From assembly GCA_029781975.1 (NCBI GenBank), contig JAKOVQ010000010.1:62001-126000 (forward strand): a stretch of DNA of 64,000 bases. The letters are read 5' to 3'. The position numbers and the translations under genes were made by a program. Below, in pieces: positions 35,867 through 47,052 of the stretch. The stretch's first letter is position 1, and every line of letters starts with the position of its first letter. The notes under the pieces are model-generated. The model was not told the DNA's origin. It made no database searches and worked only from the letters and a program-made list of their open reading frames with translations. The DNA comes from Acidobacteriota bacterium (GTDB taxonomy: Bacteria; Acidobacteriota; Thermoanaerobaculia; UBA5066).

Positions 35867-36359
35867 AGCGGACCGAGACGACGAGGCGCTCCGCTCCCTT
35901 CTCCTGGACGACCTTCCCGGTCAGTCCCCGGAACGGGCCGTCGGAGATCCTGACGTCGTCTCCCACGGTGATCTCCGGGTGCGGGACGAGGACGAGCCCC
36001 GACCGCTGCAGCCGGTGGACCTGGCCCAGGTCGTGGGCGAGCGCCCCCTGGTCGACGACCTCGAGGATCCGGACGCAGAGGTTCGTCCTGAGGACCTCGA
36101 GCCGCTCGCGCTCCGCGCTGCCGCGGAAGAAGAGGTAGCCGGGGAAGAGCGGGAGGTGGGAGACGCGGCGCCGGCCGCCGGTCCGGAGCACCTGCTCGCG
36201 CTGCGGAAGGTAGAAGGGGACCCCGCGCGCCCCGGCCTCGCGCGCCGCGAGCTTCTCCTGCCGGGACCTCAGGTGCGCGACCCACCAGCGCCACTCGTCG
36301 GCCGGGAGGTCGAAGAAGTCGTCGGGGAAGAGGTCGGGCTCGCGCTTGAGGATCGGCAC
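35805..36359 (-). CDS. NusG/RfaH-type transcription antiterminator
   Basis: A 184-residue NusG paralogue. The NGN domain includes WRWWVAHLRSRQEKLA, PFYLPQREQV and LPLFPGYLFFRG; the C-terminal KOW domain includes ITVGDDVRISDGPFRGLTGKVV. Specialised paralogues such as RfaH, UpxY and LoaP act on polysaccharide operons. This one is divergent from the O-antigen-ligase-like gene, so it probably raises read-through of the local envelope genes; that is inferred. The N terminus carries an extra acidic/Phe segment (PDLFPDDFFDLPADE). A GTG start with TAGAGT 6 nt upstream suggests a leaderless message. Confidence 0.88.
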   Translation of the reverse strand: MPILKREPDLFPDDFFDLPADEWRWWVAHLRSRQEKLAAREAGARGVPFYLPQREQVLRTGGRRRVSHLPLFPGYLFFRGSAERERLEVLRTNLCVRILEVVDQGALAHDLGQVHRLQRSGLVLVPHPEITVGDDVRISDGPFRGLTGKVVQEKGAERLVVSVRFIHRAVAVELHREALVPAAR

Positions 36360-36408
36360 GGCGCGACTCTACCAGCGCCGCCCTCCGGGCAGCCGGTATC
36401 CTCCGCGG
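36360..36408. promoter_or_regulatory. 49-bp divergent promoter region with two leaderless-type -10 elements
   Basis: TAGAGT on the minus strand (36371-36366) with an extended TG motif just upstream ends 6 nt before GTG 36359. TATCCT on the plus strand (36397-36402) ends 6 nt before GTG 36409. No ribosome sites and no clear -35 boxes are present. Confidence 0.5.
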
Positions 36409-38304
36409 GTGGCACGGAAGGTCGGAAAGGCAGCGGGCGCCCCGGGAGCCGCCCCGGCCGGCGCCGCCGCGTCCCTCCTCGCCTTCCTCGCCCTCCTCGC
36501 CCCCATCGGCGCGCTCCTCGCCGTGGCCCTCCCGTTCGTCGTCTTCTCGCTCGCCTCGCCGGAGTCCCTGGCCGAGTCCAAGGTCCTGGGACAGGCGGCC
36601 GGCGCGGCCCTCCTCCTCGTCGGGATCGCCTGCCTCCCGGCGGGAGCCGTCCGGTCCGACGCGCGGGGGCCCGGAGCCGGGACGGGAGCGCTCGCGGGGA
36701 GGATCGCCCGCCTCGCCCTCGCGGCCCTCGCCCTCTGCGTCGTCGCCTCGGCCCTCGCGGCGGCCCCGGGTCTCGTCGACCCCTACGGCGCGGTGCCGGT
36801 CCTCGCCACGGCCGCGCTCTTCGCCTGGGGCGCCTCCCGGGCGAGCGACGACGGCAGCGCCCGGCTCCTCGGCGTCCTCGCCGCGGCGGGGGCCCTCACG
36901 GGCGGGCTCGCCGCCCTCCAGAGGTGGGCCGGCCTCTTCCGCCTCCCCCTCGACGTGAAGGAGGACCGCTTCTGGGCCTCGGCGCTGATCGGGAACCCGG
37001 GCGACGTGGCGGCCTCCCTCGTCCTCCCCTGCCTCCTCCTCTGGGCGGCGCTCGACCGGTGGAGCGAGCTCTCCTCCGGGAAACGGCTCCTCCTCCTCGC
37101 GGGGCTCGCCGCCACCGGGGCCGGCATCCTCGCGTCGTCTTCGGTGACGCCGCTCGTCGCGGTGGCGGCGGGCGTCCTCCTCTTCACGCTGGCCTCGCCC
37201 CGGCGGCGCGCCGCCCGGACGGCCGCAGGCGCGGGCGTCCTCGCCCTGGCGCTCCTCCTGTCGGGGACCGGGTCGCGGCTCGTCGAGAAGGCGGGCGAGG
37301 CCGGCGAGGGGCGTCTGGGGGCCGCCCTCACCCAGCGCGACATCGGCTACCTCTCCGCGCTCGAGATGGTCCGCGACCACCCTCTCCTCGGCGCCGGGCC
37401 GGGCCGCTTCGCCGCCGCGTTCGTCCCCGCGCGGCTCGCCGCGGAGGCGCGGACGGGGCGCCGCCTCGTCCACGCGAGCGCTTCGGCGCAGTTCGAGAAC
37501 GCCCACTGCGATCCGCTCACGCTGGCGGCCGAGTGCGGCGTCCCGGCCGCGCTCGCGGCGCTCGTCCTCGCCGGGGCGCTCGTCGCGGGGCTCGCCGGAC
37601 GCCTGCGCGCCGAGCGGGCCGAGCCGGGGAGCCCGCCGGCGGAGGTCCTCCTCGTCCTCCTCTCGGCCGCGGCCGTCCTGTCGCTCGCGAGCTTCCCCGC
37701 GAGGATCCCGAGCGCGTCGGGACCGATCGCCTTCGTCGCGGGTCTCGCCTTCCGCCGGGTCGGGGGCGTCGCGCCGCTCCCGGCCGCGGGCCGCCTCCGC
37801 CGTGCCGCCGCGCTCGTCGCCGCCCTCGCCCTCCTCCTCCTCGAGCCCCTCCGCGCGTCCGCCACGTGGCTCCAGACCGCGGGGGAGCGGCGGGCCCGGC
37901 TCCTCTCCGCCCTCCCTCCCGGGCTGAAGGCCGACCTGGCGGCCGAGGCCTCGCGCTCCCTCGAGCGCTCCCTCGCTCTCCGCCCGCGGCACGCCACCGC
38001 GCACCTCGCCTACGGAACGGTCCTCGCGGCCACGGGCGACCTCGACGGAGCCGAGCGGGAGTTCCTCGCTTCCCTCAGGCTCGAGGAGAGGCCCGAGACG
38101 CTCCTCGACCTCGGCCGCCTCGCCGCGGCGCGGGGGCACGAAGGCGAGGCCCGCGCGTACTTCCTGCGCGCCGTCTGGGTCTTCCCCGCGCTCGTCTCCG
38201 CCGTCCCGGACGGCTCGGACCCGGAGGGGATCCGGCAGGAGGTGAAGGAGCTGGCGGGACGCCTCGGACGGGGCGCGGAGCCTCCCGGGCTCCCCACCCC
38301 CTGA
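36409..38304 (+). CDS. O-antigen ligase/polymerase-like membrane protein with TPR tail
   Basis: A 631-residue polytopic protein. About 10-12 membrane spans fill residues 20-495. A large loop around 300-370 contains GYLSALEMVRDHPLLGAGPGRF, the usual O-antigen ligase/polymerase (Wzy/WaaL) motif. The C-terminal 130 residues form TPR-like repeats (ATAHLAYGTVLAATGDLDGAEREF, then LLDLGRLAAARG). Such fusions are frequent in exopolysaccharide loci. GTG 36409 is chosen because TATCCT ends 6 nt before it and the first span follows soon after. It likely polymerises or ligates the glycan made by the convergent genes. Confidence 0.8.
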   Translation: MARKVGKAAGAPGAAPAGAAASLLAFLALLAPIGALLAVALPFVVFSLASPESLAESKVLGQAAGAALLLVGIACLPAGAVRSDARGPGAGTGALAGRIARLALAALALCVVASALAAAPGLVDPYGAVPVLATAALFAWGASRASDDGSARLLGVLAAAGALTGGLAALQRWAGLFRLPLDVKEDRFWASALIGNPGDVAASLVLPCLLLWAALDRWSELSSGKRLLLLAGLAATGAGILASSSVTPLVAVAAGVLLFTLASPRRRAARTAAGAGVLALALLLSGTGSRLVEKAGEAGEGRLGAALTQRDIGYLSALEMVRDHPLLGAGPGRFAAAFVPARLAAEARTGRRLVHASASAQFENAHCDPLTLAAECGVPAALAALVLAGALVAGLAGRLRAERAEPGSPPAEVLLVLLSAAAVLSLASFPARIPSASGPIAFVAGLAFRRVGGVAPLPAAGRLRRAAALVAALALLLLEPLRASATWLQTAGERRARLLSALPPGLKADLAAEASRSLERSLALRPRHATAHLAYGTVLAATGDLDGAEREFLASLRLEERPETLLDLGRLAAARGHEGEARAYFLRAVWVFPALVSAVPDGSDPEGIRQEVKELAGRLGRGAEPPGLPTP

Positions 38305-38319
38305 CGCCCCGCCGCGGGC

Positions 38320-39657
38320 TCAGATCCCCTTGAGCCTCAGGACGGTGGCCACCGTCCGGACGAGGAGGAAGAGGTCGAGCGCGGGGTTCCAGTGGAGGAG
38401 GTACCCCAGGTCGTGCCGAAGCTTCAGGTCGGGACGGGTCGCGTAGGACCCCATCACCTGCGCCAGGCCCGTGATCCCCGGCTTGAGGAGCTTGCGGAGC
38501 CGGAAGACCGGGAGCTCGCGCTCGTACGCCTCGACCAGCTCCGGCCGCTCCGGGCGCGGCCCGATGAGGCTCATCTCGCCCGTCAGGACGTGGACGAGCT
38601 GCGGCAGCTCGTCGATCCGCGTCCTCCGCAGGAACCCGCCGATCCGCGTCAGCCGCGGGTCGTTCGGCGAGGCGAGGACGGGACCGGTGGCGTCCTCCGC
38701 GTCGCGCCTCATCGTCCGGACCTTCAGGAGGCCGAAGACCTTCCCCCGGAGCCCCACCCGCGACTGGCGGATCCAGGCGGGGCCGGGGCTGTCGAGGACG
38801 ACGGCGACCGAGGCGACGAGGAGGACGGGGAGCGCCAGGAGGAGGAGGACGCCGCCGAGGAGGACGTCCTCCACGCGGCGGACGGCGAAGGCCGAAGGGC
38901 TGGCGCCCCTGGCCCTCACCGGGGCCAGCGGGAGGTCGCCGAGCGTCCGGGTCACGATCCTCGAGCCGACGACGTCGGCGAGGCCGGGGACGAGCCAGAG
39001 GTCGAACTCGTGGCGAACGCTCCGCTCGAGGAGCCCGACGAGCGCGGCCCGCTCGAGAGCTCCGCCGGGAGCGAAGACCACGTCGAGGGCCTCGTCGAGG
39101 AGCTCGGGCGCCCCCTCGAGGACGGCGTCGGCATCGGTCCGCGCCGCCAGGAGGCGGTACCCCGGGATCGAGCCGGAGCTCAGCGCGTCCGCCGCCCGCC
39201 GGGCGTCCTCGCCCGAGCCGAGGACGACGACGCCCCGCACCCCGACGGGGACGAGCCGCTCGGCGACGGCCCGCCAGAGCTCCCACGAGAGCCACGCGAG
39301 CGGCAGGTGGAGGAGGACGACGGTCCTCGGCACGGCCAGGCCGGCGACGAGGAAGTGAAACCCGAAGTAGAGCGCCTCCCCGACGATCGCCGCCACGAGG
39401 AGCCCCCCCCTCTCCCTCACCGCCTCGGCCGTCTCGTCGTAGGCGCCGAGGAGGTGGAGCGCCGCGAGCGCCGCGAGGCCGAGGGCCAGGAGCCACGGCC
39501 AGAGCTCGAGGGGCGCGCGGTCGGGCGGCAGCTCGCCGGACGTCCCGGGAAGGGCCGCCACGCGCCGGAGGAGGACGACGGCCACGTAGACGCCGATCCA
39601 CGTCGCGAGGTCGCCCGCGACGAGCGCGGCCCGGCGGCGCCTCCCGCGGAGCCTCAC
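38320..39657 (-). CDS. Polyprenyl glycosylphosphotransferase (WbaP/EpsE type)
   Basis: A 445-residue initiator of polysaccharide synthesis that moves a sugar-1-phosphate to undecaprenyl phosphate in the inner membrane. The N-terminal half has four or five membrane spans and a Rossmann-like segment (VVVLGSGEDARRAADAL). The C-terminal sugar-transferase domain shows the reentrant helix (LLLLALPVLLVASVAVVLD), KVRTMRRDAE, RRTRIDELPQLVHVL and MSLIGPRPERPE, all catalytic-family motifs. GTG 39657 overlaps the stop of the upstream GT4 gene. It ends 15 bp from the convergent O-antigen-ligase-like gene. Confidence 0.92.
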   Translation of the reverse strand: MRLRGRRRRAALVAGDLATWIGVYVAVVLLRRVAALPGTSGELPPDRAPLELWPWLLALGLAALAALHLLGAYDETAEAVRERGGLLVAAIVGEALYFGFHFLVAGLAVPRTVVLLHLPLAWLSWELWRAVAERLVPVGVRGVVVLGSGEDARRAADALSSGSIPGYRLLAARTDADAVLEGAPELLDEALDVVFAPGGALERAALVGLLERSVRHEFDLWLVPGLADVVGSRIVTRTLGDLPLAPVRARGASPSAFAVRRVEDVLLGGVLLLLALPVLLVASVAVVLDSPGPAWIRQSRVGLRGKVFGLLKVRTMRRDAEDATGPVLASPNDPRLTRIGGFLRRTRIDELPQLVHVLTGEMSLIGPRPERPELVEAYERELPVFRLRKLLKPGITGLAQVMGSYATRPDLKLRHDLGYLLHWNPALDLFLLVRTVATVLRLKGI

Positions 39658-40808
39658 GGCGCCCCGGCCGCCCCGCGCAGGAGCGCGGCCAGCTCCTCGA
39701 CCTTCGCCCGGCGGTCGGCGTGGGCCTCGACGAACCCCCGTCCCCGGGCCCCGAGCGCCTCGGCGGCCGCCGCGTCCCCGAGAAGCCCCGCGATCCCGGC
39801 GGCGAGCTCCTCCGGCCCGTCGGCCACCAGGACCGGGGCGGCGGCCCCGTCGAGGGCCGCCCTCGCGGCCACGGCGGACGACGCGACGACGGCGGCGCCG
39901 GCCTCCAGGGCCTCGTAGACCTTGTTCGGCGTCCCCGTCCCCATCTCGACCGGCGTCGCCACGACGCGCGCCTGCCGGAGGAAGCGGGGCATCTCCGCCA
40001 CCGGGGACTCGAGCCTCGCCCCTGCCGCGGCGATGCGGCGCCTCAGCCAGGCCGGAGGATCGGCCCCGCCGAGGACGAGCTCCGCCCCCGGCACGCGCGA
40101 GGCGACGAGCGGCCAGACCCGCGTCACCAGGAAGTCGGCAGCCAAGGCGTTTGGACGGTACCCCAGCCGCCCGGCGAAGGCGACCCGGGGCGGGCGCTCC
40201 CCCTCCGGGCGGGGGCCGACGGCGACTCCGTGCGGCAGGCCGATCGTCCCGGCCGGGAGCGCCGCGGCGTCCGAGCCGGTCGTCGCGAGGAGGAGGCGCG
40301 CGCCGCGGGCGGCCGCGCCTTCCGCGGCGCGCAGGCGGGGCGCTTCCAGCCTCCAGTAGAGCCGCCGGAGGGGAGACGGGTCCGTCGTGGCCGCCTGGGC
40401 GGCGGCCTCGGAGAGGGCATCGATGTAGTCGAGGACGAGGGGTCCTTCCGGAAGGCGTCCGTCGAGCCAGGGGGCGAGCCGGGCGAGGAGCCAGACGACG
40501 AGGTCGAAGCGCCGCGGCAGGGAGGCGAGCGCGCGGCTCCAGGGCCCGGCGACGAGCGCCGCCTGGAGCGGGGCGCCCGTCAGCGACGCCCGAAGGAGGC
40601 CCGCCGCAATCCCGCTGGCGCGGATCGGGACCGCGACCACCCGCGCGGCTCCGGGCACCGGGACGACGGCCCGTCCCGCCGGGGCGCCGCCGAGGAGCGT
40701 CACCTCCGCCCCGAGCCGCCCGAGCGCCGCGAGGTGGAACTCGGCCCGCACCCGGTCCCCCGTGTGGCCGGTCCCGGGCAGCCGGGGGACGACGAGCAGG
40801 GCCTTCAC
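39654..40808 (-). CDS. GT4-type glycosyltransferase
   Basis: A 384-residue GT-B glycosyltransferase. VKALLVVPRLPGTGHTGDR starts the first Rossmann domain. VAFAGRLGYRPNALAADFL begins the donor domain, and EMGTGTPNKVYEALEAGAAVV carries the Glu-rich nucleotide-sugar motif. LLLATTGSDAAAL lies in the linker. It probably adds a hexose to the lipid-linked glycan begun by the coupled phosphotransferase; the sugar is unknown. GTG 40808 has AGGGGGG upstream and is preferred over an upstream start. Confidence 0.88.
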   Translation of the reverse strand: MKALLVVPRLPGTGHTGDRVRAEFHLAALGRLGAEVTLLGGAPAGRAVVPVPGAARVVAVPIRASGIAAGLLRASLTGAPLQAALVAGPWSRALASLPRRFDLVVWLLARLAPWLDGRLPEGPLVLDYIDALSEAAAQAATTDPSPLRRLYWRLEAPRLRAAEGAAARGARLLLATTGSDAAALPAGTIGLPHGVAVGPRPEGERPPRVAFAGRLGYRPNALAADFLVTRVWPLVASRVPGAELVLGGADPPAWLRRRIAAAGARLESPVAEMPRFLRQARVVATPVEMGTGTPNKVYEALEAGAAVVASSAVAARAALDGAAAPVLVADGPEELAAGIAGLLGDAAAAEALGARGRGFVEAHADRRAKVEELAALLRGAAGAP

Positions 40809-40840
40809 GCACCCCCCCTGCGCCCCGCCCCGCAAAGGGT

Positions 40841-40872
40841 CGCGCCGCGGCCGGAGGACCGGCCGCGGCGCG
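40841..40872 (-). terminator. Strong stem-loop terminator after the malic enzyme gene
   Basis: A perfect 14-bp stem (40841-40854 and 40859-40872) with an AGGA tetraloop, 18 bp past the maeB stop. On the minus strand it is followed by ACCCTTTG, a weak U tract. It separates the malic enzyme from the GT4 gene. Confidence 0.65.
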
Positions 40873-40890
40873 CGGACGCGAACGGAGCCC

Positions 40891-43152
<2,262 letters not shown>

Positions 43153-43180
43153 AGCAGGTCTCTCCTGAGGCGCGATTCTA
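43153..43180 (-). promoter_or_regulatory. Promoter and ribosome site of maeB
   Basis: TAGAAT on the minus strand (43180-43175) is a good -10, 22 nt before GTG 43152, with AGGAG in the short leader. No consensus -35 is seen. Confidence 0.5.
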
Positions 43181-43222
43181 GTTCCGCGCCGACGGGCCGT
43201 CCTGCCGCGAAAAGACGAAGTC

Positions 43223-44935
43223 TCAGCGGGGAGGCGGGAGCTCCCACAGCGTGAAGGTCTCGGCCACGCGGTCGACCCTCCGGCCCCGCGCCGCCAGGGC
43301 GGCGAGGAGCTCCTCGAGCTGGCGGGCGGCCGCGGGCGACTCGTTCGTCGCCAGGAACGGAGGGCCGAGCGTCGCCATGAAGTCCGACACGGCGTAGAGC
43401 CCCGGAGAGAGGGGCCGGGACGGGTCGAGGGCCCGGCAGCCGGGGACGTAGAAGTTCGCCGCCACGCCGCCGAACGCGACGACCGTCGTCTCGCGCGCGA
43501 CCGAGCGGCGCGCGAGCTCCGCCCCGAGGCGCGCGACGTTCTGCCCCCAGTCGAGGTTCGAGTCCGAGAGCCAGCGGCGCCCCCCCTCCCGGCCCCCCGC
43601 CAGGACGTTGAAGTACGACATCGGGTCGGGCTCGGAGAGGTACGTCGAGACGCCGGTCGACAGGACGAGCGCCGCGGCCAGGCTCGCGAACGCCGGCCTC
43701 CGGAGGCGCGCGGCGAGGACGCCGGAGAGGGCGATCGCCAGGAGCGGGTAGACGGGGAGGATGTGCCGCACCCCGATGTTGAAGTGCGAGCGGGTCGCCG
43801 CGGCGAAGAGGAGCGCGGCGGGGAGGAGGAACGCGAGCGGCCGGAAGGCGAGGAGCCGCCGCCCCCCGACCGCCAGGCCGAGGAGCGTGAGGAGGAGGAA
43901 GGCCGGCGTCGACTTGAGGAGGAACGCGGCCGGGAAGTAGAGAGGGAACGCGTCGTCCGAGACCTCCCCGCGGAAGTAGTTCGCGCCGCGCCCCTCCTCG
44001 CTGAAGAGGGCGACCCCCCCGAGGCCCGCGGCCCAGTGGCCGAGGGCGGGCCACGCGCGGGAGAGGCGCTCGGCCGACGAGACCGTCTCCGCGGAGGCTC
44101 CCCGCCGTGCCAGGTACTCCCCCGCCGCGCGCGCCGCGAGGTCGGCGGGCATCGCGCGGAGGGCGAAGGAGTAGATCGCGACGCAGACCCCGAACGCCAG
44201 CGCCAGGGCGAGGAACGCCCGCGGGAGGGCCCGCCCGAGGGACCGGCGGCGCCCCTCGGCGGGAGGCTCGAGCGCCGCCCGGAGGAGGGGGAGAGCCGGG
44301 AGGACCGGCACGAAGAGGATCGCCGTGAACTTCGTCGCGAGGGCGAGCCCCAGCGCGACGCCCGCGAGGGGCCAGAGGAGCGGGCGGTCCTCGGAGGCCG
44401 CCGCGGCGAGCGCGACGGCGATCGTGAGGGCGAGGGCGGCGCCGGCGTCGGTGTGGATCACCCCCGCGTGCGCGACGAACGTCGGGTCGAGCCCGACGAC
44501 GCCCGCCGCGAGGAGGCCCGCCGTCGGGCCACCCCCCGCCCGCGCGGCCGCCCAGACCGCCAGCGCCAGGAGCGGGAGGAGCCACGGGAAGGGGCGCCTG
44601 CCGGCCTGGACGAGCGCCTGAGGGGAGAGGCGGTTGCGGTAGAGCCAGCCGGCGAAGCGCGGGTGCGGGGAAGCCGGCGAAACCTGCCCTCCCGACGGCG
44701 ACAGCGCCCCTGCCCGGGCCGCGGCCTCCCCGGCGAGGAGCTTCAGGAGCGGCGGGTGCTCGAGGTTCAGCCAGGAGGTCCCGTCGACGGCGTACTCCAT
44801 CCCCGCGAAGAGGTGATACGGCTCGTCCATCGTGGCCGAGTCGCCGCGCTGGTGCCAGAGGACGAAGAGGAGCGAGGTCGAGACGATCGCGACGAGGGCG
44901 AGAGCCTCGAGGAGGGCCCGGGCGCGCGCCGTCAT
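43223..44935 (-). CDS. GT39/ArnT-like membrane glycosyltransferase
   Basis: A 570-residue polytopic protein of the lipid-donor glycosyltransferase (PMT/ArnT, GT-C) group. About eleven membrane spans are visible. The first outer loop holds [17 protein letters not shown] and [13 protein letters not shown], with the acidic pair used for catalysis in GT-C enzymes. Later loops carry [10 protein letters not shown] and [20 protein letters not shown] soluble C-terminal domain (about 430-570) includes [14 protein letters not shown]. The acceptor could be lipid A, protein or a glycan. The ATG overlaps the stop of the upstream, related gene (44932-44935). Confidence 0.85.
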   Translation of the reverse strand: MTARARALLEALALVAIVSTSLLFVLWHQRGDSATMDEPYHLFAGMEYAVDGTSWLNLEHPPLLKLLAGEAAARAGALSPSGGQVSPASPHPRFAGWLYRNRLSPQALVQAGRRPFPWLLPLLALAVWAAARAGGGPTAGLLAAGVVGLDPTFVAHAGVIHTDAGAALALTIAVALAAAASEDRPLLWPLAGVALGLALATKFTAILFVPVLPALPLLRAALEPPAEGRRRSLGRALPRAFLALALAFGVCVAIYSFALRAMPADLAARAAGEYLARRGASAETVSSAERLSRAWPALGHWAAGLGGVALFSEEGRGANYFRGEVSDDAFPLYFPAAFLLKSTPAFLLLTLLGLAVGGRRLLAFRPLAFLLPAALLFAAATRSHFNIGVRHILPVYPLLAIALSGVLAARLRRPAFASLAAALVLSTGVSTYLSEPDPMSYFNVLAGGREGGRRWLSDSNLDWGQNVARLGAELARRSVARETTVVAFGGVAANFYVPGCRALDPSRPLSPGLYAVSDFMATLGPPFLATNESPAAARQLEELLAALAARGRRVDRVAETFTLWELPPPR

Positions 44936-46395
44936 CGCTCGCCTTCCTCAACCTCTCGCCCGGCCGGCCCCGATCCGCGGGGAAAGGCCCAGACCTCGAG
45001 GACCGGCGTCGCCGCCACCCGTTCCGCCCCGCGGCTCCGGACCACCTCCGCCAGGGCGTCGCCCGCGACGCTGCCCGGCGTCAGGACGGCGAACCGGGCC
45101 GCGGGGGTCCGGCCGACGACGCGCCGCGCCTCGTCGGCGACCTCCCGCGGCACGAGGTCCCTCTCGTCGTACCACCCCGGGTGCCGGCTCACCTCCCCCG
45201 GGAAGAGGACGACCCGGCCGGGAAGGCCGGCACGCGCGAGGCGATACGCGAGCTCCGGCCCCCAGAGCCCGGCCGCCACGACGTCACCCCCGCCCCGGAG
45301 AGGGACCGCGAGCGTCTCGGCGAGCTGTCGTGCCGGCGTGGTCCTGAGCCACGCGGGGAGAGCCAGCGCGAGGAGCACGACCGAGACGCCGGCCGAGAGG
45401 AGCGAGGCGGACGCGGAAGCCTCGGCCAGGAGGAGCGCGACGAACGGGAGGAGGACGAGCGCCGTCCGCTCCGGGACGACGGCGGACCCCGTCCCGGCCT
45501 CGAGGAGCGCGATCGAGCCCGCCGCCACGGCGAGGACCGTCCCCGAAGGCACCCGGCGCCCTCCTCGCAGCGCCGCGGCCGCGAGGAGCGCCCCCCCCGC
45601 GAGGCCGGCGATCGCGGGGAGCGACGCGCCGAAGGCGAGGTTCGCCAGCGCCTCCCCCACCCGCTCCGCCTCGGGGCGGAGCAGCAGCCAGCGCATCGAC
45701 GCCCGCGGCTGGGAGAGCGCCACGGGGAGCCACGGGAGGAAGGCGAGAGCCCCCGCCGCGTAGGCGCCGGCGAGCGGGAGCCGGCGGTCGCGCCGAGCGC
45801 CCGGCAGGACGGCGCACGCCACCCCGAGGAGCGCCGGCCCCGCGAGGTAGTGAGAGAGGAGCGCCGCTCCGGTGGAGGCGGCGACGGCGAGACCCCTCCC
45901 CGCGCCCGGCCCGTCCCGGAACGCCAGCCCTCGCTCGAACGCGACGAGGACGAGGAGCGAGGCCAGCGCGTAGGCGCGCCCCTCGGAGGCCGTGGAGACG
46001 GAGAGCGGGAAGAGGAGCCACAGGGCCGCGGCCCGCGTCCCGGCCCCGGCCGCGCCGAGGCGCCGCCCGACCGACAGGAGGAGCGGAACGTGAGCGAGCG
46101 AGGCGGCCAGCGACGCGACGCGGACGACGACGTCCCAGCCGGAGGGCCCCGGCGACGGCAGGAGGAGGAGCCAGGCCAGGAGGTAGTGGAGGGGGGGACC
46201 GGAGTCGACCCGGAGAGCGGCGAGGATCCCGGCCGGCCCCCGCCGGGCGACCTCCAGCGTGAAGACCTCGTCGGCCCAGAGCGGTCGGGCCGAGACGAGG
46301 AGGATCCGGAGCGCGGCTCCCGCCGCGAGCGCGGCGGCGAGGAGGCCCCGCCCCGGCAGCCCCCTCGCCCCGGCCGTCTCGTCCGCCACCGGCAT
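44932..46395 (-). CDS. GT39-like membrane glycosyltransferase
   Basis: A 487-residue polytopic GT-C-type protein. ARPLWADEVFTLEVARRG in the first periplasmic loop carries the Asp-Glu pair, and SGPPLHYLLAWLLL follows as usual. About ten membrane spans and a soluble C-terminal domain (395-480) follow. It is distinct in sequence from its downstream partner, so the two are not recent copies. They form a coupled pair, likely adding two sugars from polyprenyl-phosphate donors. The upstream 306-bp gap separates it from the small Lys/Ala protein gene. Confidence 0.82.
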   Translation of the reverse strand: MPVADETAGARGLPGRGLLAAALAAGAALRILLVSARPLWADEVFTLEVARRGPAGILAALRVDSGPPLHYLLAWLLLLPSPGPSGWDVVVRVASLAASLAHVPLLLSVGRRLGAAGAGTRAAALWLLFPLSVSTASEGRAYALASLLVLVAFERGLAFRDGPGAGRGLAVAASTGAALLSHYLAGPALLGVACAVLPGARRDRRLPLAGAYAAGALAFLPWLPVALSQPRASMRWLLLRPEAERVGEALANLAFGASLPAIAGLAGGALLAAAALRGGRRVPSGTVLAVAAGSIALLEAGTGSAVVPERTALVLLPFVALLLAEASASASLLSAGVSVVLLALALPAWLRTTPARQLAETLAVPLRGGGDVVAAGLWGPELAYRLARAGLPGRVVLFPGEVSRHPGWYDERDLVPREVADEARRVVGRTPAARFAVLTPGSVAGDALAEVVRSRGAERVAATPVLEVWAFPRGSGPAGREVEEGER

Positions 46396-46701
46396 CGGCC
46401 GACTTTCGGGCCGGCGCGCCTCGGGCGCAAGCGCCGCGTTCGAGGCCCTCCGGCCGCCGGGGAAGGGAACGCCGCCAGGAGCCGGGGCCCGCCGGATCGA
46501 CCGATTGCGGCGGGGAGCTGCACGCTTTGGTGCACGAGGCGAGGGCGAGGCAAATTCCGTTGAAGTCCCAGCGTATCCCTATGCGACTGTCTTCAATGGC
46601 TTTATCAGATTTGACCTACACCGTTGCGCCGCTGGCAACGGTCTTGATTCACCGTCTCACGACCGGCGCGCACGGACCGCCGCCGGCAAGGAAGGAAAGC
46701 C
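46396..46701. promoter_or_regulatory. 306-bp intergenic region with a low-GC leader and hairpin
   Basis: The stretch at about 46540-46660 is clearly less GC-rich than the rest of the window. It includes TTGAAG (46560-46565), TTGACC (46611-46616) and several A/T runs, so the promoter for the small gene at 46702 is probably here, but no single -10 stands out. A perfect 8-bp stem with a 7-nt loop lies at 46620-46642 (ACCGTTGC / GCAACGGT) in the likely 5' leader. GGAAGGAAAG precedes the ATG. Nothing else is recognised. Confidence 0.4.
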
Positions 46702-46956
46702 ATGAAGAAGACCGTCGCCACCCTCGTCGCCGTCACGATCCTCTCCCTCGGAGCCGCCTTCGCCGACGAGCCGAACAAGGCCGCCACCACCGAGAAGCCC
46801 GCCGCCGAGGCCGCCGCCAAGCCGGCCGAGACCGCGAAGGCCCCCGCCCACCACAAGAAGATGAGCCACAAGAAGCACGCCAAGAAGACCGAGGGCGAGG
46901 CGAAGTCGAAGACCGAGAAGCCGGCCGAGAAGCCCGCCGAGGCGCCGAAGAAGTAA
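46702..46956 (+). CDS. Small exported Lys/Ala/His-rich protein, Asr-like
   Basis: An 84-residue protein with a clear signal peptide (KKTVATLVAVTILSLG, cleaved after AFA). The mature 64 residues consist almost only of Lys, Ala, Pro, Glu, Thr and a His/Lys patch (HHKKMSHKKHAKK). This composition resembles the enterobacterial acid-shock protein Asr, a disordered periplasmic protein. The similarity is in composition and may not be homology. No hydrophobic or catalytic part is present. It has a strong ribosome site, a distinctive leader and a terminator, so it is probably well expressed. Confidence 0.75.
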   Translation: MKKTVATLVAVTILSLGAAFADEPNKAATTEKPAAEAAAKPAETAKAPAHHKKMSHKKHAKKTEGEAKSKTEKPAEKPAEAPKK

Positions 46957-46984
46957 GCCGCACGCACCACCCCCGAGCTTCGAG

Positions 46985-47018
46985 CGCCCCGGCGGGATCG
47001 CCGGGGCGTTTCCATTTC
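46985..47018 (+). terminator. Rho-independent terminator of the Asr-like gene
   Basis: A 10-bp perfect stem (46985-46994 and 46999-47008) with a GGAT loop, followed by TTTCCATTTCC, 28 bp after the stop. Confidence 0.75.
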
Positions 47019-47038
47019 CAGGCGCCCTCCCGCCGGGG

Positions 47039-47052
47039 CAGAATTCGGCGCC
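47039..47052 (+). promoter_or_regulatory. Putative -10 (CAGAAT) of a leaderless promoter for the oligopeptidase
   Basis: CAGAAT at 47039-47044 ends 8 nt before the ATG at 47053. No ribosome site is present. The match is weaker than the other cases. Confidence 0.35.

Noticed and set aside
38320-40812. A single 830-residue fusion of two glycosyltransferase proteins
   Set aside because: The N-terminal half is shadow sequence of the GT4 gene. The phosphotransferase has its own GTG at 39657 overlapping the GT4 stop.
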